Part shown: positions 1 to 10,307 of the stretch, one piece after another | Position numbering within the stretch: the stretch's first letter is position 1 | How the letters are laid out: every line of letters begins with the position of its first letter | Assembly: GCA_012295275.1 (NCBI GenBank) | Contig: CM022672.1 | Span: forward strand, 34,688,022-34,752,021 | Reading direction: 5' to 3' | Length of the DNA stretch: 64,000 nucleotides | From: Chrysomallon squamiferum | Lineage: Eukaryota; Mollusca; Gastropoda; Neomphalida; Peltospiridae | Made by a program: the position numbers and the translations under genes | Notes under the pieces: generated by a model | Databases searched by the model: none | Seen by the model: the letters and a program-made list of their open reading frames with translations, nothing else | Told to the model about the DNA's origin: nothing

Positions 1-222
1 TTTCGTCTGCAAAACGCTGTGACCTATTTTTTCTACGCTTCCTTTTATGAACTCACTGCAGTTTTACAAACGGAAAGAGAGAATGTAGACACTTTACCCA
101 GTGTTATTGTACTCGTTCGGTTTTCATCCGAGCAGATTTTTCAAAGGGAAACAAACACGGAAGAAAGTGCTTCAAAAAGCATTGTAATAGTCTACAGTTC
201 GTTTCAAATATTTATTCATTAA
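1..222 (+). other. Distal 5' flank of gene A, paralogous to 60.86-61.29 kb
   Basis: No gene is supported here. The stretch resembles the DNA upstream of gene E: both share phrases such as 'ttttcatccgagca' and an 'aaacagaaagagaa'-like segment in the same order. It therefore looks like part of the ancestral duplication unit. The short open frame has no recognisable homology. Confidence 0.5.
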
Positions 223-766
223 TGTCCTAGATTCGTGTTGTGAATGACATTAAGTGCTGAACTCTTAGCTTGAAACTTTTGTCTCGTTATAGAAGAGTCA
301 ACTGATCTGTTTTCACTACACTCGACCTAGTCCTCTGTTATGTCTGAAAGAAAACTTACGGCGAAGTACAAGATTATCTATCATTGTGCTGTTTGTTTCA
401 TATACCTTAGTGTATTTATAATACTTGTATATTACATTAAATATTACATTTTATATTATTATTTTTTTGTTTTATCGCACGAACAATGACGGTATAGCAA
501 TAGTTTGAGTCAATCGGTCTAGGTCAAACAATCCTCATAAATTAAACGATTTCGCATTATGTATCTCTGTAAATACTAGACAGAATGCATATGAAAAGTA
601 TTCTGTGTATTGTGACCTAACTTTTGTACGAGTAAAACCTGTTTTCATAGAGCCAGATTTAATCTCAGTGTGTTTAATTTAATAGAATTAGAATACTCTG
701 TTCAAATCATGTTTGTATGAACTTTGTACCAGGATATATTAAATGGTGTTTGCCTTTTCTCACTGG

Positions 767-773
767 TGAGTCA
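767..773 (+). promoter_or_regulatory. AP-1-type site TGAGTCA upstream of gene A
   Basis: A perfect TGAGTCA ends 69 bases before the start codon. The same heptamer is at nearly the same distance in genes B (10840-10846) and E (62126-62132). Gene D has TGAGTTG there instead. Function is inferred from the motif and its fixed spacing. Confidence 0.4.
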
Positions 774-805
774 TGAAAACGAGTCTTGTGTCAGCTCGCA
801 GTTTT

Positions 806-813
806 ACTTCCTG
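806..813 (-). promoter_or_regulatory. ETS-type site (CAGGAAGT on the minus strand) upstream of gene A
   Basis: ACTTCCTG on the + strand reads CAGGAAGT on the other strand, an ETS-family consensus. It lies exactly 29 bases before the ATG in genes A, B, D and E. It could equally sit in the 5' UTR. Confidence 0.4.
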
Positions 814-841
814 GTTTATTTGTCTACGAAACATTTTCACT

Positions 842-920
842 ATGGCTGGGTGCTGGATAAGTCTTCAGTTTCTAGTTTGTTGTTTGATTTTGCAGTCAGG
901 AAAAACTATAGCTGGATATT
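842..920 (+). CDS. Gene A exon 1: signal peptide
   Basis: The exon encodes MAGCWISLQFLVCC followed by LILQSG and a short Thr/Ala region, a classic hydrophobic signal peptide of about 25 residues. The donor is t|GTAAGT, phase 1. The same exon recurs at 10915, 32215 and 62200, which fixes the start codon. Confidence 0.85.
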
Positions 921-932
921 GTAAGTAATCAA

Positions 933-968
<36 letters not shown>

Positions 969-2548
969 GTTATTGTTATTATTGTTATCATTATTATTGT
1001 TGTTATTGTTGTTGTTGTTTTTTATTATTATTATTTATTTATTATTATTGTTAACGATGGTTACTGTTGTTAATGGTGGTGGTGATGGTACATTGTTGAG
1101 AGAATTAGACAAATCCTACACCAGGAAGATGTTACGTTTCAATGAACAAGAATACACGTTTCAGAACAGCGATCTCAATATAAATAATCAGTATAAATAG
1201 ATGGGATTGTCTTACTATTGTTCTTCTTATTATTGTTCTCCAAATATGAACAATTTCAACAAAAACAATAATAAAACTTAATTAATAATGTTTTAAACAT
1301 ACTAAGCATTAATAACATAATGTTCTCAAGTTCATTAGCTCTTAATTTCCTTTTTAATTATTTTGTGTCTTCTTTCATGCAAATCTGTTATTTATTGTTA
1401 CAACGTTATCAAAACTATGAAATATGTTTCTATTTATTATTTTGATTGCGTTTTCTCCATTGTCGTTGTTTTTGTATTATATTTGGTTTGCTTGTTTCTG
1501 ACAGATTCTTTTTGTCGTTTCTCTTTTTTTCTTTTTTTTTTCTCTCGCTTCCTTTCTCTCCGTCTTTTCTCTTTCTCCTTGTGTTTCATCTTCTCTTTCT
1601 TTCTCTCACACATTCAGTGGTTATCTCTGATTTCTATATTTCTGTCTGTTAAAAACAAAACATTAAATATACCTCTACACAAACACTTTTACTAAAACAC
1701 ACCCTATCTTCTTTTGATGTTTGTCACAGATGATAAAGTAAGCGATAGTTTCACCAGGTTTTTTAAAAAACAAGGAACAAGGTTTTCATAATATTACTTC
1801 ATTGTTCATTATTACTGTAATATTGGCTGCTGTTTGATATTTTATTTTCTAGCTTGTTATTTGATTTTAGAATCAGGACTATCATTTGCTTCATTTCTCA
1901 TTATTCCAACTGAGACATCAATTGTAATAAACAACAGACTTTACCTTTCATTCTTCTTCTTCTTAATTTCAATTTTCTTAAAAAAAATAGACAAAAAAAA
2001 ATGTTTTGAAATATAAATGTAAACGTGATTAAAAAACGTGGTATGTGAAGGATAGTCAGACATATTGTTTTGTTATCAACAGCAGTATCTATATAAGATA
2101 TCTGTATATAATTTTGTATACTGATATATTACTATTTATTCATTCATTCAATTATATTCGATATTTTTCAGTAAACGTAGCTCGGAATAAAAATGTTTAT
2201 CAAAATTCTTATTTGGCTGGTTATGAAAATCATGCTTCAAGAGGCGTTGATGGAAAACCAGTGGAGGAATTGGCCTGGAATTATAAGCACAGATACAAAC
2301 CAGCCTTACACTTGGTGGGAAGTAGATTTAGGAAAACCTTACTTTATCCATGAAGTTAAAATATATTTCAGAAATGACTGTAAGTATGAATATTAAACTA
2401 TGAATATACACTATTAATCATAACAAATATTTTTGTTTGTTAATTTTAACTTTTATGTTAGGGAGATGGTCGTCAATGTATCATTCTGTTTCCTTTTTGC
2501 CTTTGTTGTTGCATGTTACATATTATTCCTCTTTTTTTTTACACGCAT

Positions 2549-2601
<53 letters not shown>

Positions 2602-3861
2602 TTTTTTTATATTTATTTATTTGTGTTTGTTTGTTTGTTTTCTGTGGACTTCCTTGAATGCTGTATTTTTCATTTCATTATTTTCGTTGCTTTGACTGAT
2701 AGTAGTTCTAGTTCTCGTATTGATTCAAATTTCTAAATACATTATTACACACTGAATTGTATCTAATTTAGTTAAATTGAGAAGAAATGGTGTACAGGTT
2801 TATACTAACACAGCAGCGAGACAGTCTAACACAGGACATCTGTGTGGTACTGTTACTGGTAGAAAAGATGGAACTGATATTCCTGATATTGTGAACATCA
2901 GTTGTAACGTCAACGCTAGATATGTGACTGTTTATCAAGGAACAGATAATGGACAGTCGACAGCACTGGACTTTGTAGAAGTGGAAGTCTACGGTAATTA
3001 CTACTATATTGATTATTGGAACTGCAGGAGCTCAGTAGAAATTCAAAACTTATTAGAAACTGTTATATTTAATAATACACTATAAAAAGGAAACAAGGAT
3101 ATTACATCAATTTTTAGATAACTAGTATCTGTTCATAATATATAATTCATATTTTTATTACTAATTTGAATTTATTCTGACGTAATCACTGTGCTTTATT
3201 AAGTATCTTTCATATATTTCAATTTTGGGGATTTATTGTATTTTCATTAAAATCCCCTTTTCTTATCAAATGTTAACAACTATTTCATTATCACAGAATT
3301 AAAATAAACACTGAAAGGTACTTTGACCACATTTCGGTTGGATGTTCTCACATTTTTATATACCTAGTTGTTACACAGTCAACTCAGTAATATTACTGAA
3401 ACAGTCAATTACTCAACTTGGCTGAACACATTTGTATACTGATATGTGATGTAATACTGTTATAAAATATATCATGTAACACTGCAATATATATTAATTT
3501 AGTCATTTATATGTGTTACATATAATATAATAATTCATATTATTCTTCTTTTGTGTGATAGATTTCATAGTAAATGGATGTGAATATATATTTCTGTTGA
3601 TGTTTCTTTATTGTTAGTAGAGATTTGCTTAATTATTTACTAAGCTGACTGTGTAACAGCTGAGAGGAAGAGTTCATTATTGCATGCTAGGTAGAAAGCA
3701 CATGATTAGTAGTTCATACAGCTATGACGTGTGTTGCTATAAATGTGATGTGTAACAAACTGGAAGATAACTTCACACACACAGTTCTAAAAAAATACTT
3801 AATACTAATCCATGCCCTCAACTTTTACTGATATATATTTGTTTGTTCATTCTTTTATTAC

Positions 3862-3929
<68 letters not shown>

Positions 3930-5383
3930 CCGTCAGTGTCGTTATGCAAATTCAAATTTATTACTACTACTACTACTACCATGAGTACTACTACCACTAC
4001 TACTATTACTATTTATAGCTAATTTAATATTGTTTGGGATGTTATTTTGTTATTGCTGGTTCTATTTTTCTTTTTATTGTGGCTGCTTGTGTTTATTGTC
4101 GTTTTGGAGATACAATTTATATTTGTTTATATATTTTTTTTTTTTATTTTATTTTATTGGAATATATATATATATATATATATATTTGATTTTTTTTTTT
4201 TACTTCCACATGTATAGAATCGGTGTGATATTTAAATTTTTAAATACTGTTTACATTTTTCAGCATGTCAAACAGGATATTACGGTTCTGAGTGTGACAA
4301 ACTGTGTAACAGTCGTCATTGTCAGTCTGATTCGTGTCCTGCTGACACAGGTTCTTGTAATGGAGGATGTCAGGCTGGATGGAGTGGAGTTGACTGTACA
4401 GGTAACTAAATCATAACTACGTAGTGAGAATTTATAGAAAGAGATTTTCTTTCTTGTAAATGTTTTTACACAACGACTAGAGGCAGTGGAGGGTTAATTC
4501 AACTGTCAGATCCATTGTCCAATAATTTGCAATACAGCTCATGCAATAAAGAAAAAAAATGACTGAACTGTTGCTATGCTTTCCACTGTGGGAACTGTAT
4601 GCAGAGTAAGGACACATTTGTACAAGAAGAAGTGTTCGCTCAAGTAAGCAAACAGTCAACTGTGCTCGGTCAGAGAAAATCCATGATGTCTGGAAACTAA
4701 CACTGACTGTTCAACGTCTCCTAACAGTTCACTTGCATCTCCTTTCACTGAAAAATTAAGTCGCAAAATTAACTGATCTCCCAACATTAAACAGTAATTT
4801 GTAGGTGATTTTCGAGAAAACTGGATAGAGATGATTAATATTTTGTCTAGCGCATCTTTTTCGCAAAATTAACCAAATTATTTGTCTTAACTGAGAATCT
4901 AGATAATGAATTCATAGATTATATCAAAAATCCGACTCAACTTGACAGTGTACCAAGAAATCGCTGGACAGTTTATGATATGGTTTGAAATGAAATTATT
5001 AGTCCTTCTGAGTGTTTTTACAATTATTATTATTATTATTATTATTATTATGATTATTATTATTAAAATTTTCACAGGAATGTGTTCAATATCATCTAAA
5101 ATGAATGTATAGACATTATTTTACAAATTTATTTTTTTATTTATTTAATTTTAATCCCTATATGTGTGAGTGAGTGTCTTAACATTATTATTATTATTAT
5201 TATTGTTATTGTTGTTGTTTTTGTTGCTGTTGTTGTTGTTGTTTTTAATTTGAGGGGAAAAGGCTTGTTAGTTTTTAACATTAAAGAACTATGTTAATTT
5301 TAAAGTTGTTTTTAAAAATTACATTTATTTTCTTCGTTATAATATAAAATGCATATCAAACAGATAAATAAATGAAGGGACAC

Positions 5384-5443
<60 letters not shown>

Positions 5444-8329
5444 ATAATATATATATATATATATTTTTCAATGAAGGAGGAAATTAAATTACATCTTAAT
5501 AATATTGTTTCATATTATACATATGGTTTAAGATCGAAAATGTGTTACATAAAAAAGAAAATACATCTTTTATTATTGTTATCATATCTATGATATATGA
5601 TGGAAGTATGAAAAATTAATATCAGGTTGTAAATATCTCTAACAAAAAGCTATCATTTATTTTAATACTGACTTTATGTTAGCACTATTTCTGATCAGCA
5701 TGCACGCAGTCTGTAACTTATGGTTATAATTGTAACAAAAGTTGCAAAGATCGTCACTGTGCTTCTCAGTATGCAGCCTGTGATAAAAAGTACGGAGACT
5801 GTGGTGTTAGTGGATGTCAACAAGGCTGGAAAGAAAGAGACTGCAGTCAAGGTATCTTATTATCCACGAATTTATAAATATATTTCAGCGAAACGTAATT
5901 ACCTACTACTTCTACTAAATGTATTTCATAAAATAAAATAAGGCTGACTTTGCAAATTAACATGAAAAGTGTTTGTTTTCACTATACTTAGAAATTCTGC
6001 TTTTCTTCTCTGTTTTCGATTACCAGAAATAATGTTTTTTTTGTAAGAGTTTAACTTGAAACACAAATATTATTGTAAATTAAAAAAAGCTGAATTCCAA
6101 CACATTAGCCAATAATGTTTTAATTTTCACCTGTATGGACACCAGTTTGTTAATGTAATTACGGATTTTCAGTAAATATAATTACTTCTTGTGAATTTAA
6201 CGAAAAAATAACATGTAATTACTGTTGTATATTTCAGAATGTGTTAAAGAAGTGACCTATGGATCTGGTTGTAAGAAGCAGTGTTCTGAACGTCATTGTC
6301 TGAACACATCAACGTGTGACACAAAGACTGGTCAGTGTATCGGAGGTTGTCAACCAGGATGGTTAGAACCTGACTGTTCTCAAGGTGAAAACTAAAAACT
6401 CAAAATTATTATTTGCTTGTTTGCTCATTCTGGATATATGTTGTATTTATTCCTAGATAATTATTTTTAAATATAATAATTTTTTAATTTTTGATATTTT
6501 TCAGTTTGTCAGTGGGGGTTCTATGGTCCGAAGTGTTCACTAAAGTGTCGAGATCGACACTGTACAGGAGATCAAAGATGTAATCACACAAACGGAAAAT
6601 GTAATGATGGTTGTTTGACTGGTTGGGTAGGAAGTGATTGTAGAGGTAAATATAAAATAATCAGTTAAAGCTGACATGACTGAAGTATCAAACATGTTTG
6701 ATTTGTCATTATTTAAGTATTTATTTGTTTGTTTATTTATTTATTTTTTTATTTACTTATGTTGATTTTTTTTAATCTTTTTTTAAATTTATTTATTCTT
6801 AACTTATGTAGTTTTTTTCGTAGTTGTTTACATCTAAAATATCTTATTTCTCCTTACTTTTTTATTTGTTTGTTTGTTGTTGTTGCTGCTCTCTGAATAA
6901 TGTATGTTTTTTTTTCCGGTTTAAATAAAATAAAAACAACAACAATCAAAAACTTTATATTTTCAAATTTGATTCTCGAATCACGTCTACAGTTAAATAT
7001 CTGATCCTGTGTATAATGATTGACTTCGATAAGACATTCCAGTTTCTTTTAAGAATTTCTTTTGATACGACAATATAAGAACACCTTGAAAACAGTTAAT
7101 TGTTTCTGAAACCAAAACAAACGCGATGTACAGATGCAAATTAAAGCTAGAAATTACAAAAACGTGATTCCATATTAGCCCTTTGTCAAAAGCATTTTCT
7201 GTCTAATATATTTGTTCTGTGTTTATTATTCTAAAGCGTATATGAAATACGAATTAAACGAGTAACAGGAAAAGTACATTTTTTTACTATTTTAATAACC
7301 TATAGCTTAAAACTTTAAGATTTTCAAAGAAAACAAATGAGAAAAATGTATTTATTTCAATCACAGTTTAGAGAGCATTGCTTTAAAATATTTTTTTTTC
7401 AAAAACCAATTTTAAAACTAATTATTTTCCAGTCTCTACCCAAGAAGCAAAATGTACAGCAACATTAACTATAACGGCTTTCTCAGTCGTCACAGCTGTA
7501 CTCACTTTTCTTCTCGTAATATCTCTTGTTTTTAATATCAGGTAAAAATGCTTATAAATCCTTCAACTAAATTAATTGTGATATAATATAACTATCTATA
7601 ACATACTTTCTTTACTTTATTTTAGTTTGAACTCGAATAATAACTTTTCAGTATTCCCTTCTTTTTGATAATAAATATAACACATACTGAAATATGTGCA
7701 AGCACATCTTTATAGATGATACAAGTACACCTGTATCAAAGAATATCTTTATCAAAGAATGTATTTACAGAATACTAAACTGAAATATGTTTTACTTGAT
7801 AATATATAATATTGTTATTATAGATTCAGAGTATATACATGTGTCATAAAACATCTGAATATCTATACTTTAAATGTTTCTTTAGCTAAGTTTTCTGAAT
7901 TTCGAGTACTGAGCGTTTATTAATTATCTATGTAACAGTATTTCTCCACGTGTATTATATTTTAATTACCTAACATTTGCACTTGCTACTTGATAACGTA
8001 AAACGGAATACATTTTCAGAAAGGTTCTGATTAGACGAAAACGACCATCCTCTACTGAACATTCAATATCATTTGTAAAAAACAACAACAGCCATCCCAG
8101 GACAGCAGCTACTCCGTCATCACTGTATGAAGTATTTGATGAAGAAGTCAATATCATCACACCACCAAATCACACTGACACTCAGACAGTTTCATCAGGT
8201 GATGCGGAGACAAGTTATGTAAACACTTCACATCAAGAAGAACTCAATACTCAACAAATACACGATTATGATAAACTAGATATTGATGTTGTTGGACAGG
8301 GATCTCCATACGAACAAATAAAAACGTAA
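842..8329 (+). CDS. Gene A: FTP-lectin/EGF transmembrane receptor with tyrosine-motif tail (frameshifted FTP exon)
   Basis: Nine exons are supported: 842-920, 2172-2379, 2772-2993, 4264-4401, 5699-5851, 6238-6384, 6505-6645, 7433-7541 and 8020-8329. With a 207-nt first FTP exon the model would encode about 501 residues: signal peptide, FTP lectin domain (about 27-169), four EGF-like modules, one TM helix and a tail of about 100 residues with YDKL and YEQI motifs. The predicted role is a cell-surface receptor that binds glycan or ligand outside and is tyrosine-phosphorylated inside. The FTP exon at 2172 has 208 nt, not the 207 of its paralogues, and reads to a stop at 2351-2353. So the gene is either broken, skips that exon with frame consequences, or the base is an assembly error. 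No phosphatase exons follow. Confidence 0.75.
921..2171 (+). other. Intron 1 of gene A
   Basis: This intron opens with TTA/TTG trinucleotide repeats (about 930-1075) and continues with AT-rich sequence paralogous to intron 1 of genes B and D, including a 'caggaagatgttac' block. A pyrimidine-rich stretch lies around 1500-1620. No exon is recognisable. Confidence 0.6.
2172..2379 (+). pseudogene. Gene A FTP exon 1 with +1 frameshift
   Basis: The acceptor tttttcag precedes an exon paralogous to 22929-23135 and 35509-35715. It begins VNVARNKNVYQNSYLAGY and contains ASRGVDGK. After GVDGK the sequence diverges by a net one-base gain near 2250-2275. The FTP hallmark [13 protein letters not shown] then continues in the next frame. 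The original frame stops at 2351-2353. Length is 208 nt versus 207 in both intact copies. Confidence 0.8.
2772..2993 (+). CDS. Gene A FTP exon 2
   Basis: A 222-nt phase 1-1 exon encoding the second half of the fucolectin-like domain: RRNGVQVYTNTAARQ, then [13 protein letters not shown], then [12 protein letters not shown], ending LDFVEVEVYG. The LC and ISCNVNARY positions match the usual FTP beta-strand and cysteine pattern. Donor is g|GTAATT. Confidence 0.8.
2994..4263 (+). other. Gene A intron after FTP
   Basis: No exon is seen. The intron is collinear with the matching introns of genes C and D. Around 3430-3620 it represents an insertion-free version of the site where gene D carries its Tc1-like element. 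It ends with an (ATT)n tract (about 3862-3926) and a short (TA)n. Confidence 0.55.
4264..4401 (+). CDS. Gene A EGF exon, type a
   Basis: A 138-nt phase 1-1 exon encoding [19 protein letters not shown], continuing to [18 protein letters not shown]. Eight cysteines spaced 8-3-4-4-6-3-8 suggest a compact MEGF-like module. Paralogues are at 25175 and 39067. Confidence 0.85.
4402..5698 (+). other. Gene A intron with deleted EGF types b-d
   Basis: In gene D, and partly in C, this interval holds EGF types b, c and d. Gene A has none. Instead it contains (ATT)n around 5022-5220 and (TA)n at 5388-5465, flanked by sequence such as 'atgaaggaggaaattaaat' that also flanks type b-c introns in C and D. A deletion of those exons is likely. 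Confidence 0.5.
5699..5851 (+). CDS. Gene A EGF exon, type e
   Basis: A 153-nt phase 1-1 exon encoding CTQSVTYGYNCNKSCKDRHC and ending QQGWKERDCSQ. It is almost identical to 14662-14814 (gene B) and close to 42203-42355 (gene D). The acceptor is ctgatcag rather than the ctgtttcag of its paralogues, so splicing may be weaker. Confidence 0.8.
6238..6384 (+). CDS. Gene A EGF exon, type f
   Basis: A 147-nt phase 1-1 exon encoding CVKEVTYGSGCKKQCSERHC and ending CQPGWLEPDCSQ. By eye the nucleotide sequence is identical to the type f exons of genes B (15210) and D (42773), although the introns differ. Confidence 0.85.
6505..6645 (+). CDS. Gene A EGF exon, type g
   Basis: A 141-nt phase 1-1 exon encoding CQWGFYGPKCSLKCRDRHC and ending CLTGWVGSDCRG. 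Paralogues are at 15474 and 43046. Confidence 0.85.
6646..7432 (+). other. Gene A intron before TM
   Basis: AT-rich and without an exon. The block around 7130-7210 ('gatgcaaattaaagctag') recurs before the TM exon in C (27950) and just after the gene B stop codon (15926), which is useful for tracing rearrangements. Confidence 0.55.
7433..7541 (+). CDS. Gene A transmembrane exon
   Basis: A 109-nt exon (phase 1 in, 2 out) encoding TQEAKCTATLTITAFSVVT followed by a hydrophobic run AVLTFLLVISLVFNI and a basic R, a single-pass TM helix. The paralogue is 28257-28365. Confidence 0.8.
7542..8019 (+). other. Gene A intron before the tail exon
   Basis: AT-rich and collinear with 28366-28720 in gene C. 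No exon is seen. Confidence 0.5.
8020..8329 (+). CDS. Gene A cytoplasmic tail exon with paired YxxL/I motifs
   Basis: A 310-nt terminal exon, phase 2 in, stop TAA 8327-8329. A basic stretch (RKVLIRRKRPSS) follows the membrane. Tyrosine motifs follow in order: LYEVFDEE, SYVNTS (pYxN type), YDKL and YEQI. YDKL and YEQI are 10 residues apart, which is ITAM-like spacing. All four tyrosines are kept in gene C. No catalytic domain is present. Signalling function is inferred from motifs. Confidence 0.75.
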
Positions 8330-9117
8330 TATATATATATACACACATATATAGATATATACGTTTGAACACGTTCAAATTTATTTTTGTGGTAAAATTT
8401 TTTTTATTAATTATCTTAGTATATTTGTAAAGCAGATGCACTATATAATGTACACTATAATTTATAAGAGAAAAAATTCAGTTAATAATATGAAGAACAT
8501 AAATCATTTTATTACATAAAATATTAGGTTTCTAGATGTGTACTATCCAGTTTAACAGAACAAAACAAATATTTTATTAAATGTCTGACATCGCTAATTT
8601 TGAATATTTAGTAACACAGTCTCGTTAGAACAGTAAGTTATTTATATATTATTATCATTATGACAATTCTTCAATACTCAGATATTGTTCATTTTCTTTG
8701 TTATAAACAACTGAAGCTGAGCTGAGAAAAAAAAGTTTGTAATATTTTAAGTTGCAAATAAACATAATCAAATATTTGTATAGGATATTTTGTGGACTTG
8801 TGAACAAGTTTCACCGAGTAGTTTGCTCTGCATGTAACAGTTTAAACGTTACAATCATACAATTTAATTTTATTAATGTGATACACAATATGATGATTCA
8901 CATACAATAATGTAACGCTGTATACAATAGTATAAACTTTTCAATCGCACAAGAATAAAGATTAATCTAATTGATATGAGACACAGAATGATGATTCAAG
9001 TAGCCTGATCAAGAGTACATTGTACAGATTGACACTAACCAGTTAGTAAAGATTTAATCAAACGAAACACAGTAAACTAAAACTATTACTTTGTTTATGT
9101 TCATCGCGGACGCATAG
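8330..9117 (+). other. 3' flank of gene A
   Basis: AT-rich, no gene recognised. It contains one copy of the 55-bp sequence (about 8600-8655, 'tttagtaacacagtctcgtt') that forms an array 3' of gene C. It also has a block around 8760-9060 that is collinear with 30530-30890 and 18130-18540. Confidence 0.55.
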
Positions 9118-9206
9118 CTGACACAGACCAGTTAGAAGAACTCATGAATTTATGTCAAAGATTAATAAACCAACAAGATGTAAATTATTATGATAAACAC
9201 GAGTTT
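9118..9206 (+). pseudogene. Exon X of gene A: relic pre-phosphatase exon
   Basis: An 89-nt open segment between catag and a GTCAGT donor. It encodes DTDQLEELMNLCQRLINQ followed by QDVNYYDKHEF, read as phase 1 in, 0 out. Those are the phases of the gene D exon just before PTP domain D1 (46517-46803), whose C-terminal part is a similar SELSQVIDKIRHQ...FDTEYK helix. Copies at 18571 and 30906 are nearly identical. No PTP exons follow, so it is probably a fossil, or an unused or alternative exon. Confidence 0.45.
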
Positions 9207-9704
9207 GTCAGTGGTATGTTATTATGAACTAAGTAAAAGCAATTCAGAGTGATTTGCTATACCTGTATTGCTTTGCAAATAATAATTAGTGATGTCATAG
9301 ATCTTAACAAATCCCATTTCAGAATTATTCCCCATAAAAGTATTGATTAGCTCAAAGAATAATCAGACATCAAGAATACGACATTACATACATTTAGTGA
9401 TAGAAGATTCGAAGTTAATTAATATTTCTATTACAGATAGGATCAGTTTTGTGTGTTTATTTATCTTGTTTTAGTTTTAAATAATCAGTCTTCATATTAA
9501 TTATTTATCAGAACCACTGTTTCATTAAATATATTTTCTAAAAAGTTAAATTTGTTTATTTGTGTTTAAAGGTGTGGAAGAGTAAGTATGAGTGTGTGTT
9601 GTGTATGTCTGTATCTATATAAACAGATAACACACACACACACGCGCACACACACACACACACACACACGCATATCCTTTTATTCAGCGTATTTTAAAAA
9701 TTAA

Positions 9705-9993
9705 TTTACATACATACATACACACTTACATACATACATACATACACACGTACATATATACTTACATACATACATACATCCATACACACGTACATACATA
9801 CTTACATACATACATAATTACATACATACATGCATACTTACATACATACCTATATACTTACATACTTACATACATACACACATACATACATACATACATA
9901 CATACATACATACATACATACATACATACATACATACATACATACATACATACATACATACATACATACACCATCCATCCATCCATCCATCCA
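9705..9993. repeat. (CATA)n / (CATC)n microsatellite
   Basis: Nearly 290 bases of CATA tetranucleotides, irregular at the 5' end, pure from about 9880 to 9970, then CATC units. The open frames here are translations of the repeat. Confidence 0.9.
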
Positions 9994-10165
9994 GGTTGTC
10001 TTGATGGCCGAGCGGTAACGTTGTTCGCCTTCTGAGTGTGGGCGGATGGGTGTCATACGTTCGAGTCTCGTCAGCGACATCTGACGTGTTTTGTGAGGTT
10101 TTCCTGCGCCAGTGCTTTCCCGAATAGTATCTGTGTGCAGAGTCTTTTCAGACGTACATAACACT
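9994..10165 (+). mobile_element. tRNA-derived SINE
   Basis: Starts next to the CATC tract with GGTTGTCTTGATGGCCGAGC. An A-box TGGCCGAGCGG is at 10005-10015 and a B-box GTTCGAGTCTC at 10059-10069, the Leu/Ser-like arrangement with room for a long variable arm. A non-tRNA body follows ('tttgtgaggttttcctgcg'). A second, diverged copy is at about 31633-31770. The 3' boundary is uncertain. It is not a functional tRNA gene because the acceptor stem does not close. Confidence 0.65.
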
Positions 10166-10307
10166 GTAAATTCAACTCTAAAATATCTACGTATGCAGTG
10201 GTTATGCTGATAAATAGAAAGACGTATGAATAGTGACATTGTAATAGAAAGAGATTACACGTCAATGCATAAACTCCACCAGATCGTTTCAGATATTATC
10301 CATGCAT

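Larger units (their letters stand above)
223..841 (+). promoter_or_regulatory. Conserved 5' flank and presumed promoter of gene A
   Basis: About 600 bases upstream of the signal-peptide exon recur with few changes upstream of genes B and E, and in shortened form upstream of D. Shared blocks include 'gtgctgaactcttagcttg', the 'actacactcgacctagtcc' segment and a 'cggcatagcaatag'-like segment. An ATATATTA element near 732 is a possible TATA box. Conservation of non-coding sequence between paralogues suggests a promoter, but recent duplication alone could also explain it. The transcription start is not visible. Confidence 0.5.
9207..10307 (+). other. Intergenic A-B: CA/CATA repeats and SINE
   Basis: No gene is seen. 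It contains (CA)n at about 9630-9670, (CATA)n with CATC interruptions at about 9705-9993, and then a tRNA-derived SINE. Frames through the CATA repeat encode only low-complexity peptides. Confidence 0.7.

Noticed and set aside
8327-8332. Tail stop codon as part of a GTAATA donor leading into exon X
   Set aside because: Splicing at this GT would leave phase 2, and exon X read in that phase begins with TGA. The simple reading is a true stop.
10005-10077. Functional tRNA-Leu or tRNA-Ser gene
   Set aside because: A and B boxes are present but the acceptor and anticodon stems do not pair well, and a SINE body follows. A second copy has the same body.
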